DNA of 64,000 nt from assembly GCA_001602955.1 (NCBI GenBank), contig LVAC01000019.1, positions 181,462 through 245,461 of the forward strand, read 5' to 3'. Both the position numbers and the translations under genes were made by a program. Shown here piece after piece: positions 51,674-60,336 of the stretch. The first letter of the stretch is position 1; every line of letters starts with the position of its first letter. The notes below the pieces were generated by a model. That model did not search any database. It saw only the letters and a list, made by a program, of their open reading frames with translations, and had not been told where the DNA came from. Source of the stretch: Sulfurospirillum sp001602955 (GTDB lineage: Bacteria > Campylobacterota > Campylobacteria > Campylobacterales > Sulfurospirillaceae).

Positions 51674-53976
51674 GACGGTATGCAATACTTTTAGTCAGTA
51701 TGGTTTTTTTATTAGAGACGGTTTATTTCAATATTTTATTTGATTACGCGTTGGTTTTTGGGCTCATGATCCTTGCCTTGGCTCTTGGTAACTTCGTATC
51801 GTTTCGTTTGAAGAAAGCGGATGCCCTTATCGTTAAATTGGCTCTTGGTTTAGGTGGAATCGGTTTTTTTGTTTGGTTAACGACTTTTTATAATGTTCAT
51901 CATAAATCATTGTTTATCGTTTTTGCTATTTTTTTAATGGTATTTCAATACCGACATGTTTCTCAAGACGTGAAATATATCTACGATACCGTGCGCACGT
52001 TAATACAAACACATACGTTGCTACTGGTTTTGGTTATAAGCGGTATTATTTTTTATACGATACCGGCCTCGTATCCTATTACGCAATGGGACTCTTTAGC
52101 GAAGCATATTGTTATTCCGTTTCAGATATGGTCTCACGGATATTATGATTATAATGTAGTCGAATCGATTATCTTCGGAGATTACGCGTTATTGTCGCAT
52201 ATGCTCTATTTCTTCTTAATGACTTTCGGCGGGGTTAAAGCTTTAGTTCTTTTAAACGTCGTTATTTCATTAGTAACATTAATAGCGATCTTACGTATTT
52301 CATCGGTTTTAAGCACTCGGCAATTACCTTTATATTGTATTACGTTACTCTACTTTACGACGCCGCTTATTTATACCTACTCGACCATTTTAAACGTCGA
52401 TCTTTATCCCGTATTTTTTATAGCGGTTTCCTTGGTGATGTTACGTTACGCTCACGTATTGCAAATCCTAAAAAATTTACCGGTAATCGCGCTATTGTGC
52501 GGCTTTGCCTTTTTTGCAAAGCAAGTTGCGTTTTATTTGATTGTTCCGATGGCTTTTTATATACTTGGAGTGATAGCCGTCAATTACAAACGCATTACGT
52601 TGGCTCATATCGGGCGCGTAGTGCTTTCAATAGTGCTGTTTTTTGTGCCGTTTGTACCGGCTATGGGCGTGATCTGGTATAAGACAGGCAATCCTTTATT
52701 TCCTTTTTTAAATACGTTTTTTCAAAGTCCCTATTTTGCTTTAGTCAATTTCCAAGATCCTTATCTCGTATGGAAAAGATTTTTAGGTTTTGATTTTACC
52801 TCTTTATATTCTATCGTGTTTCATACGTCTCGAAATACGGAATACATCGATAAAGGAGTAGGCTTTCACCTTCTTTTAATACCGCTTGCTATCGTAGTAT
52901 GGCTTTTCTTCTGGAGAAATAAGTATGTTTTCTTACTGATGTTGATGTCATTAGGGTCATATTGGGTCTCCGTAACTTTTTTTAATCCTAATATTCGATA
53001 TGTTTTTGGAGGCATTCTTTTAGCGATACCGTTGGTTGTTTTAGCTAGCGAGAAGTTGATTTTAAAATTAAAGTGGAGCGGAGTTTTTTCTGCTTTGCTC
53101 GTTTTAGCGGTAAGTATCGCAACAATCGAAAATGTACATACACTGTTTAAAACCAAAAACAGTTTAGGGTTTAAACCTAATATGTTATATCCTAATTCAG
53201 AGTTGACGGAATCGCCTACGGAACCTTTCCTTGAGTCAATCAATACCCAAAATACCTATTTGCTTAGCAATAATGAAGCTCTTAGGGGGGATTATAAAGG
53301 GCATTTTTACACGTTAACATGGTATAACAGTATGCTTATGGGTAAAATCGCTGAAAAAAAGATTACGCAGGAGGATTTTCTTCAAAATTTTGACTATTAC
53401 TTAATTAATAAAGTACTTCCGGTTATGGGCTTTGATCCTAAATTATATAAAGAAGAAGGGCATTTAATTTTAGATCCAAAAAACCCTCAGATTACGGCTA
53501 TGTTGGAAGTTGTTAAAGAAGATGCGGCATACGTACTCTATAAAATTAAAAAGAAATATATATCCATAGCCCAAGAGGAGTTTCAAAATGCTCCTAGCGT
53601 CGATGTCACTTCCCCCAAAGTGATTCCTTTTGAGCATAAGCCTATACAGACAACGTATAGAATTTCTTTGGATGTCGCTCCGAGTGATGTTAAAAAAGAG
53701 ACACATGGGCGATTTCAAATCAATTGGCTCAATAAAGATGGAGCAATTATAGGTGTCTCTATCGTTCCTTTTTTATTGGGTAAGCAAAGAGCGGTTTATG
53801 AACAGGAAATAAAAGATATTCCTGCCAATGCCGCGTTCGGGCATCTTTATTTAACTTCTCATTCTTCCGATAAGATGGAAGTTTTTGGGTATCGTTTACA
53901 AAGCCATGGAGGGCGTAGTTTTATTGAAAATGAATTACGGGCATACGGTCAAAAGTTAATGCCGACGTATCAATAA
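51670..53976 (+). CDS. Large membrane protein, GT-C/PMT-like glycosyltransferase
   Basis: 768 residues with about 13 helices in the first 490 residues, then a soluble, probably periplasmic part of about 270 residues. After the helix ending near 137 comes YPITQWDSLAKHIVIPFQ (about 136-153), with an Asp in the first big loop as in mannosyltransferase-type GT-C enzymes. AFFAKQVAFYLIVP near 280 also fits. The C-terminal domain (about 640-768) is beta-rich. It could use a lipid-linked sugar flipped by the small transporter or GtrA proteins. Confidence 0.65.
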   Translation: MRRYAILLVSMVFLLETVYFNILFDYALVFGLMILALALGNFVSFRLKKADALIVKLALGLGGIGFFVWLTTFYNVHHKSLFIVFAIFLMVFQYRHVSQDVKYIYDTVRTLIQTHTLLLVLVISGIIFYTIPASYPITQWDSLAKHIVIPFQIWSHGYYDYNVVESIIFGDYALLSHMLYFFLMTFGGVKALVLLNVVISLVTLIAILRISSVLSTRQLPLYCITLLYFTTPLIYTYSTILNVDLYPVFFIAVSLVMLRYAHVLQILKNLPVIALLCGFAFFAKQVAFYLIVPMAFYILGVIAVNYKRITLAHIGRVVLSIVLFFVPFVPAMGVIWYKTGNPLFPFLNTFFQSPYFALVNFQDPYLVWKRFLGFDFTSLYSIVFHTSRNTEYIDKGVGFHLLLIPLAIVVWLFFWRNKYVFLLMLMSLGSYWVSVTFFNPNIRYVFGGILLAIPLVVLASEKLILKLKWSGVFSALLVLAVSIATIENVHTLFKTKNSLGFKPNMLYPNSELTESPTEPFLESINTQNTYLLSNNEALRGDYKGHFYTLTWYNSMLMGKIAEKKITQEDFLQNFDYYLINKVLPVMGFDPKLYKEEGHLILDPKNPQITAMLEVVKEDAAYVLYKIKKKYISIAQEEFQNAPSVDVTSPKVIPFEHKPIQTTYRISLDVAPSDVKKETHGRFQINWLNKDGAIIGVSIVPFLLGKQRAVYEQEIKDIPANAAFGHLYLTSHSSDKMEVFGYRLQSHGGRSFIENELRAYGQKLMPTYQ

Positions 53977-54839
53977 TGAAAGAGAAAATGCTAAAAGCCG
54001 GTAAGCATCAAACGAAGGTTATTATTCCCATCAAAAACCCTGATGCACTGTTGTACACAGAGATTATTCCTTCCTTGCGAAAGCAAGAAGGAACACTCTC
54101 GATCTTAACGATTAATTCGGGCAATACGAGTATCGCTATTCCTGATGTACAAGACGTGAAAATACCTCCTTATGAATTCAACCATGCCAATACGCGTAAT
54201 TTAGCGTTACATTACGAAGCGGATTTTTATCTTTTTATGACGCAAGACGCGATGCCATGTGATGGTTTTTTGGTGGAAAATCTGCTTCAAGCGTTTGAAG
54301 ATCCCGATGTCGTCGTAGCGTATGCACGGCAAATCCCTTATGAAAATGCCGATGCGATCGAAGTGTTCGCGCGCACGACCAACTATCCGCCGATTTCTCG
54401 AGTGAAATCTCAAAGTGATTTACCCGTTTTGGGCATTAAGACGTTTTTTTGTTCCGATAGTTGTGCGATGTATAAAGCGCATTATTTTAAAGAAGTAGGC
54501 GGATTTACCAAAGATTTGTGTACCAACGAAGATATGGAATTTGCGGCACGTGCGATTATGGACGGTAAAAAGATCGCATACGTTGCCGAAGCGAAAGTAT
54601 ACCATTCGCACGTTTTGACATGTAAGGATATTTGGAGGCGTTACCGCACTATCGGACGTTTTTTTAAGGACAACCGTTGGATTTTGGACGAAGCGGCAAA
54701 ATACGGCAAAATAGAATCTTCCGGCATAGGGCAAGCGTGCAACGAACTACGTTATTTGCTCAAAAATGCCCCTAGCGTGCTTCCTCGTTCGATTCTCTGT
54801 TCGTTGATAAAATTCATCGCGTTTAAATCCTCTTTTTAA
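53976..54839 (+). CDS. Family 2 glycosyltransferase, rhamnosyltransferase-like
   Basis: A 287-residue soluble GT-A enzyme: KVIIPIKNPD near 14, YEFNHANTRNLAL near 66 (the FxHxxTRN pattern of rhamnosyltransferases), MTQDAMP near 86 as metal site, and GGFTKDLCTNEDMEFAARA near 174. Given the dTDP-rhamnose genes, transfer of rhamnose is likely but not proven. TAATG coupling joins it to the preceding gene; ATG 53988 is an alternative start. Confidence 0.85.
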   Translation: MKEKMLKAGKHQTKVIIPIKNPDALLYTEIIPSLRKQEGTLSILTINSGNTSIAIPDVQDVKIPPYEFNHANTRNLALHYEADFYLFMTQDAMPCDGFLVENLLQAFEDPDVVVAYARQIPYENADAIEVFARTTNYPPISRVKSQSDLPVLGIKTFFCSDSCAMYKAHYFKEVGGFTKDLCTNEDMEFAARAIMDGKKIAYVAEAKVYHSHVLTCKDIWRRYRTIGRFFKDNRWILDEAAKYGKIESSGIGQACNELRYLLKNAPSVLPRSILCSLIKFIAFKSSF

Positions 54840-54884
54840 CCTTCTTTTGTTACACTATTGTCTTGTTATACCACGGAGCATCGT

Positions 54885-56243
54885 ATGCGTTATTTTATAT
54901 TAAAGTTTTTCATCAGCCTTATTTTCTTTGTGATCAATCTTTACGCTTCTTTATACATTGCCGACGTTTTTTTGGAGATGGATGCATCGCAAACGCCCGC
55001 ACGTTACGGCTGGATGATTTTGATCTACATGTTAAGCTATTTTTACGTACGTTTGATGACGCATAGAATGGTAACGGTCAATGCGGCTATTTTATCGCTC
55101 AAGGCTAACTTCTTCTCGTTTGCGATTATTTTGATTATTATCGCTTTGGCAAAACTCAACGACACGACTTCACGAGCCATCGTTTGTATTTTTTACCTCT
55201 TGAATAATGCCAATGCTTTATGGTCGTATTACCTCAAAAAAATCTTTTTTCAATGGGAATATTTTAGACAGCCTGTTTTCGTGATCTGCGATAATCAAGG
55301 TTTGAAAAATGTTCGCACGTGGTTTGCCAAAGGCAATCCTTTCGGTTACGACATCAAAGGTATCGTCAATACCGATCTTTTATCGCCGAATATGGTTATG
55401 CAGACGATAGACTATCTTGTCGATGAACAGCAATTCGACTCCGTCGTCATTGACTTGGAATCCAACACGTTGTTGGATTTAAACATCTTGGTCAACCACG
55501 TGCAAAAACGTGTCCGCAAAGTCATTGTTTTGCCGAAAATGACGAAAATTCCTATTATTAACGGGGAGCTGATCAGCTCGATTCACCATAAGGGCATGGC
55601 ATTTTATATCAAAAACAATCTTCTAAGCCCTTTGGATCAAGCGATCAAACGCGTGTTCGACGTCAGTGTTGCGTTTATCGCTTTCGTGTTGACGTCGCCT
55701 TTTCTCATGTGGCTCTACGGCGTCGTATACGTAACGACCAAAGGGAATCCTATCTTTACGCACGAACGTATCGGTTTTGGCGGCAAGAAGTTTAAGGTTT
55801 ATAAATTCCGTACGATGTATATTGACGCCAACGAGCGCCTTGAAGAGCTTTTAGAAACGTGCGAAGAGAGCAAAGAGGAGTGGGAGAGGGATTTTAAGCT
55901 CAAAGACGATCCTCGCATCACGAAAATAGGCAAATTTTTACGCAAAACCTCATTAGACGAGCTCCCGCAACTCCTTAACGTTTTAAGAGGCGAGATGTCC
56001 TTGGTAGGTCCTCGTCCTATCATCGAACAAGAAGTCGCCAAGTACGGCGAATACTTTGAGTATTTTATCGCCGTAAAACCGGGCATTACGGGCTTATGGC
56101 AAGTAAGCGGCCGCAACGACATCGAATACGACGAGCGCGTACAACTGGACGTATGGTATGTACGTAACTGGTCGATAGAACTGGATTTGCAGATTTTGTT
56201 CAAAACCGTTTTGGTCGTATTGGGGAGAAAAGGGAGCTACTGA
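54885..56243 (+). CDS. wbaP: Undecaprenyl-phosphate hexose-1-phosphate transferase WbaP
   Basis: The initiating enzyme, placing a hexose-1-phosphate (galactose in Salmonella WbaP) on undecaprenyl phosphate. The 452 residues show four N-terminal helices (about 1-110), a CoA-binding-like soluble part, one more helix near 260-282 and the catalytic domain. Motifs are KVYKFRTMYIDANERLEELL near 302, DDPRITKIGKFLRKTSLDEL near 335 and LLNVLRGEMSLVGPRPI near 357. I chose ATG 54885 with GGAG six bases upstream; the frame is open to 54858. It closes the block, after a 45-bp gap. Confidence 0.92.
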   Translation: MRYFILKFFISLIFFVINLYASLYIADVFLEMDASQTPARYGWMILIYMLSYFYVRLMTHRMVTVNAAILSLKANFFSFAIILIIIALAKLNDTTSRAIVCIFYLLNNANALWSYYLKKIFFQWEYFRQPVFVICDNQGLKNVRTWFAKGNPFGYDIKGIVNTDLLSPNMVMQTIDYLVDEQQFDSVVIDLESNTLLDLNILVNHVQKRVRKVIVLPKMTKIPIINGELISSIHHKGMAFYIKNNLLSPLDQAIKRVFDVSVAFIAFVLTSPFLMWLYGVVYVTTKGNPIFTHERIGFGGKKFKVYKFRTMYIDANERLEELLETCEESKEEWERDFKLKDDPRITKIGKFLRKTSLDELPQLLNVLRGEMSLVGPRPIIEQEVAKYGEYFEYFIAVKPGITGLWQVSGRNDIEYDERVQLDVWYVRNWSIELDLQILFKTVLVVLGRKGSY

Positions 56244-56306
56244 TAAAAGGGTAGTCAAACGTAAAAAATATTGGGAAGTGGTATTTGTTGGTGTGAAACA
56301 AGGTGG

Positions 56307-56382
56307 TGGTGGCTGGAGACGGAATCGAACCGCCGACACGGAGATTTTCAGTCTCCTGCTCTACCGACTGAGCTATCCAGCC
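56307..56382 (-). tRNA. tRNA-Phe (GAA)
   Basis: Read on the minus strand, 76 bases fold into a cloverleaf. Acceptor GGCTGGA pairs with TCCAGCC, the D-stem is GCTC, the anticodon loop CTGAAAA in the GGAGA/TCTCC stem gives GAA, and the T-arm holds GGTTCGATTCC. The CCA end is encoded. It lies 41 bp downstream of murD on the same strand, and its 3' end faces the end of the polysaccharide block. Confidence 0.97.
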
Positions 56383-56423
56383 ACGTTTTGAAGAGTTGAA
56401 ATTATAGCTTAAAAACTTTAATA

Positions 56424-57620
56424 CTAGCTTAGTGCCAACTCTTTGAAACGATCGCCGCGATGGGCATAGGATTTAAACTGATCCAAACTTGCCGCCGCTG
56501 GAGAAAGGAGGGCGACGGTCTCTTTTGTATGGACAGCGTGAATTTGCTTCATCGCTTCTTCGAGAACAAAGCATTTTGAGAGCCAAACACCCTCTTTTTG
56601 CGCCAAAGAAGCCAGTCTTTCGGTATTGGAACCGATAGCAAAAATCTTGACATGTAAGGTTTTCATAAAGTCGAAAAGTTCTTGCAAATCAACGCCTTTG
56701 TCGTCGCCTCCGAGCACCAGTAAAATCTGCTTGTCTTTATAACGTTTTAACGCTTCTACGGTCGCATCGACGTTGGTGCCTTTAGAGTCGTCGACCCAGA
56801 GACGTCCTTTCGTATCGTGAAACTCTTCGATTTTATAGTGGTCGATTTTAAACGTATTGAGGTGGGCATAATCGACCGTATCGAGTAAAATTTTTTGTGC
56901 ACATGCGGCGAGTACGGCATCGAGTAAAAACGGCGATTTAAAGTGGATACGGTCGATGTCGATTCCTACGTGTTGCGCTAAATCCGTTTCGTTTTCATAG
57001 GCCACGATATGGGCAAGTGTTGGCGTATCGGCGAAGGCTTTGGGGATAACGGCTACACTGCCTTCTTTCATACGCCCCAAAACGGAAAGTTTTGCTTCGA
57101 TATAGGCTTCCATACTTCCGTGCCACGTCAAATGGTCAGGTTTGATCGGAAGAAGCAAGTAAATATCGGGTGCCGTGATTTTCGTATAGTGAAACGTGAA
57201 CGAACTGGTTTCCAAAATCCATATTGTTGCTTTTTCGTCGATGGCGGCTAAGGGTGTTCCGATATTACCGCCGGCACATGCGCCTTTGTCTTGGAGCAGA
57301 TGTTCGCAAATTTGCGTCGTCGTCGTCTTTCCGTTGGTACCGCTGATCCAAATCGAGAAGGGCATTTGATCTTTAAAAAAGTCGTACTCGCTTGTGACGT
57401 GTTTGGCTTTAACGATAAGCGGATGGTTGGAGGGAAATCCTGGGCTGGGGATCTCAACGTCGCTTTGTTCGGGATCGAAGCAAGAGGGCGGTAACAAACG
57501 ATTACCGTATTCGTCCGTACTTGGTTCGGTAAAATGATCGTCGAAGATCTGACATTGTCCGCTAAATTTTGCCGCAATGGCTTTGGTTGTTTTTCCGTGT
57601 CCGAAGAGTGTTATTGTCAT
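56424..57620 (-). CDS. murD: UDP-MurNAc-L-Ala:D-Glu ligase MurD
   Basis: Adds D-glutamate to UDP-MurNAc-L-alanine in peptidoglycan precursor synthesis. The 398 residues begin MTITLFGHGKTTKAIAAKF. They contain the ATP loop SGTNGKTTTTQI near 99, KPDHLTWHGSMEAY near 168 with the carbamylated-lysine region downstream, WVDDSKGTNVDA near 267 and LVLGGDDKGVD near 294. It is shorter than E. coli MurD (438), as is usual in this phylum. I chose ATG 57620, overlapping mraY by 4 bp; the longer frame to 57704 lies inside mraY. Confidence 0.94.
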   Translation of the reverse strand: MTITLFGHGKTTKAIAAKFSGQCQIFDDHFTEPSTDEYGNRLLPPSCFDPEQSDVEIPSPGFPSNHPLIVKAKHVTSEYDFFKDQMPFSIWISGTNGKTTTTQICEHLLQDKGACAGGNIGTPLAAIDEKATIWILETSSFTFHYTKITAPDIYLLLPIKPDHLTWHGSMEAYIEAKLSVLGRMKEGSVAVIPKAFADTPTLAHIVAYENETDLAQHVGIDIDRIHFKSPFLLDAVLAACAQKILLDTVDYAHLNTFKIDHYKIEEFHDTKGRLWVDDSKGTNVDATVEALKRYKDKQILLVLGGDDKGVDLQELFDFMKTLHVKIFAIGSNTERLASLAQKEGVWLSKCFVLEEAMKQIHAVHTKETVALLSPAAASLDQFKSYAHRGDRFKELALS

Positions 57621-58681
57621 CTGATTTTCAATGCCGTTAGTGCTAAAAGATTTGACATCAATGCGAGAATCCAAAATCGCACGATAATCTTGTTTTCCGG
57701 CCAACCTTTTACCTCAAAGTGGTGATGGATCGGCGCCATAAGAAAGATCCGTTTTTTGCGTGTTTTATAACTGCCTACTTGTAAAATAACCGATACGGTT
57801 TCTAGGACGAAGACAAATCCGACGAGAAACAACAAAATCTCATTTTTAGAAATAATCGCCATATAACCGATAAACGAGCCGATACTCAGGCTTCCGCTAT
57901 CGCCCATAAAAACTTCGGCGGGGTAGCAATTGAACCATAAAAAACCGACGAGCGAACCCATCACGGCTGTGGCGACGATGACCACTTCACCGCTTCCGCC
58001 GACTTTAGGGAGCAATAAATACCCGCTTAAATACGCATTGCCGCCGACGTAAACAAAAACGCCGAGTGATAAAATAGAAAAGATGGAAGGTACCGTTGCA
58101 AGTCCGTCGAGTCCGTCGGTGAGGTTGACCGCGTTACTGGCGGAAACCATGACTAAAATCCAAAAAGCGATCGCAAAAAGATGCATATCGAAAAGCGGAA
58201 ATTTGTAAAAAGGAATAAAAAAGTGGGTATTCATGTCGACGGCGAGGTAGAGCGTCAAAGCAATCACAAGCGAAGCGGCGATTTGTAACACGAGTTTGCC
58301 TCTAGGACTTAGTCCCGCGGTGTTGCTTTTGCCCAAAATTTTGGAGAGATCGTCTTGGACGCCGATGAGGCCGAAGAGCACTAAACACGCCAAACCTCCG
58401 ATAACGAACAGATTGTCCATGCGTGCGTTAATTAAAATGGCGATCGTCGAGGCACATAAAAAGACCAATCCTCCCATCGTCGGCGTTTTGCCTTTTTGTT
58501 GGTGGGTTTTGGGTGCAAGATCGTAGATCGGTTGGCTTGCGTTACGCGCTTTTGCCCATCGAATAAATTTGGGCATCAGATAAAGCGTCAGAATAAAACT
58601 GAAGAAAAAAGCGAATCCCGCTCTAACGGTAATGTATTGAAAAATATTGATCGACGTGAGTTGGTATAAAAAGTAAAACAT
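57617..58681 (-). CDS. mraY: Phospho-MurNAc-pentapeptide transferase MraY
   Basis: Integral membrane enzyme that makes lipid I from UDP-MurNAc-pentapeptide and undecaprenyl phosphate. The 354 residues have ten helices. Diagnostic motifs are KTHQQKGKTPTMGGLVFL near 60, GVQDDLSKILGKSN near 108, NAVNLTDGLDGLA near 182, FMGDSGSLSIG near 258 and APIHHHFEVKGW near 318. I chose ATG 58681; a TTG at 58696 would add five residues. It is divergent from gpmI. Confidence 0.95.
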   Translation of the reverse strand: MFYFLYQLTSINIFQYITVRAGFAFFFSFILTLYLMPKFIRWAKARNASQPIYDLAPKTHQQKGKTPTMGGLVFLCASTIAILINARMDNLFVIGGLACLVLFGLIGVQDDLSKILGKSNTAGLSPRGKLVLQIAASLVIALTLYLAVDMNTHFFIPFYKFPLFDMHLFAIAFWILVMVSASNAVNLTDGLDGLATVPSIFSILSLGVFVYVGGNAYLSGYLLLPKVGGSGEVVIVATAVMGSLVGFLWFNCYPAEVFMGDSGSLSIGSFIGYMAIISKNEILLFLVGFVFVLETVSVILQVGSYKTRKKRIFLMAPIHHHFEVKGWPENKIIVRFWILALMSNLLALTALKIR

Positions 58682-58710
58682 AAAGTGTGTTTCCAAAAAG
58701 TTAAGGATAC

Positions 58711-58757
58711 TAGACCTCTTTTACGGCCTATGCGCGATAGGCTATAAAAGAAGTCTA
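58711..58757. promoter_or_regulatory. Long imperfect hairpin between mraY and gpmI
   Basis: Nested arms pair across 47 bp: TAGAC/GTCTA, TCTTTT/AAAAGA and GCCTAT/ATAGGC around a GCGCG loop. It begins 30 bp upstream of the mraY start and lies before gpmI. There is no T-run on either side. It may be a leader structure for one of the two divergent genes. Confidence 0.45.
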
Positions 58758-58783
58758 AAAGCAACATTTTAGTACCATATTGC

Positions 58784-58797
58784 TTATAAGCTTATAA
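58784..58797 (+). promoter_or_regulatory. 14-bp palindrome at the gpmI promoter
   Basis: TTATAAGCTTATAA is a perfect palindrome 13 bp before the TTG start of gpmI. Its halves contain TATAAG and TTATAA, which could act as a -10. Operator or promoter; by eye only. Confidence 0.4.
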
Positions 58798-58810
58798 CAA
58801 AGGGTGGGAT

Positions 58811-60301
58811 TTGAAACCGCAGATTCAAAAAACCTTACTGATTATTACGGACGGTATCGGACACAATACTTCCGATACCGCCAATGCCTTCGCCATGGCG
58901 CATAAACCGACGTATGAGCGGCTTTTTAAAGAAGTACCTTACGCTTTGGTCGCGACTTCGGGTCTTAGCGTCGGGCTCCCCGAAGGGCAGATGGGCAACA
59001 GCGAAGTCGGGCACATGTGCATCGGCAGCGGACGTGTTTTGTACCAAAACCTCGTCAAGATTTCTTTAGCGGCGCAAGACGGATCTTTAGCGAGCAATCC
59101 GGCGTTGACGTCTTTGTTACATGTCAAGGGCGATATTCATATCGTAGGGCTTGCAAGCGACGGCGGCGTGCATTCGCATATCGAACATATTATCGCGTTG
59201 GCGCACATTGCGGAAGCTCAAGGTAAAACGGTACGCTTACATGTCATTACCGACGGGCGTGATGTTTCGCCGACTTCGGGCGTCTCGTTCGTGGAACAAT
59301 TGGAAAGCATTTGCACGGAACATATCGGCATTGCGTCGATTTCAGGACGTTTTTTTAGTATGGATCGCGACAACCGTTGGGAACGAATCGAACAAGGATA
59401 CCGCGCTATCGTAGATGCAACGCCTAAAACGACGCTCGGTGCCAAAGCCTATGTGCAGTCGATGTACGATAAAGGCATTACCGACGAGTTTATCGAGCCG
59501 GTTGCGCTTGAGGGTTTTCAGGGTATTAAAAGTGAGGACGGCGTTATCTTCGCCAATTTTAGAAACGATCGTATGCGCGAGCTTTCCCGTGCGATCGGTT
59601 TTAAAGAGTTCGGCGAGTTCTCGCGCACGCTAAACGGTGTGGAGTGCGTGACGATGAGCGAGTACGATAGCACGTATCCGTTTGCGATTTTGTTCGAATC
59701 GCAAACACCTCAAAACGTCTTAAGCGACGTGGTCTCGGCGGCGGGACTTTCTCAGTTTCATACGGCGGAAACGGAAAAATACGCTCATGTTACGTTCTTC
59801 TTTAACGGCGGCGTGGAAGAGCCTAAAGTCGGAGAAACCAGACTTTTAGTCCCAAGCCCTAAAGTCAAAACGTACGATTTGGAGCCTCAAATGAGTGCGA
59901 AAGCCGTTGCCGAAGCGGTTTTAAGCGCGATGGACGCAGCGTATGATTTTATCGTCGTCAATTTTGCCAACGGCGATATGGTCGGGCATACGGGAAGTCT
60001 AGACGCTGCCATCAAAGCCGTTGAAGCGGTGGATGAGGCGTTGGGATGGTTGTTCGACAAAGCTTCGGCGGCGGATTATTCCGTGGTACTGACGAGCGAT
60101 CACGGAAATTGCGAGCAGATGTTCGACGAAACGGGAGCCAAATTAACAAACCACACGACCTTCGACGTCTACGCTTTCGTGTTGGACAAGCGCGTCAAAC
60201 ACGTTCGTAAAGGCGCGCTGAATCATATCGCGCCGACGGTTTTAGCGTTGATGGGGCTTGAAATTCCATCTGAAATGGATGCACCGTTGGTGTCGTTTTA
60301 G
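58811..60301 (+). CDS. gpmI: Cofactor-independent phosphoglycerate mutase GpmI
   Basis: Interconverts 3- and 2-phosphoglycerate with manganese. The 496 residues have the alkaline-phosphatase fold: metal site ITDGIGHN at 12-19, catalytic S64 in MGNSEVGHM, DGRDVSPTSG near 147, GRFFSMDRDNRWER near 178 and TSDHGNCEQM near 429. It starts with TTG; AAGG precedes it by seven bases. The order mraY/gpmI/fabG matches that in Campylobacter. Confidence 0.95.
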   Translation: MKPQIQKTLLIITDGIGHNTSDTANAFAMAHKPTYERLFKEVPYALVATSGLSVGLPEGQMGNSEVGHMCIGSGRVLYQNLVKISLAAQDGSLASNPALTSLLHVKGDIHIVGLASDGGVHSHIEHIIALAHIAEAQGKTVRLHVITDGRDVSPTSGVSFVEQLESICTEHIGIASISGRFFSMDRDNRWERIEQGYRAIVDATPKTTLGAKAYVQSMYDKGITDEFIEPVALEGFQGIKSEDGVIFANFRNDRMRELSRAIGFKEFGEFSRTLNGVECVTMSEYDSTYPFAILFESQTPQNVLSDVVSAAGLSQFHTAETEKYAHVTFFFNGGVEEPKVGETRLLVPSPKVKTYDLEPQMSAKAVAEAVLSAMDAAYDFIVVNFANGDMVGHTGSLDAAIKAVEAVDEALGWLFDKASAADYSVVLTSDHGNCEQMFDETGAKLTNHTTFDVYAFVLDKRVKHVRKGALNHIAPTVLALMGLEIPSEMDAPLVSF

Positions 60302-60336
60302 ACTCTACATGTCAAGATTTAACAAAGGAAAGATCA

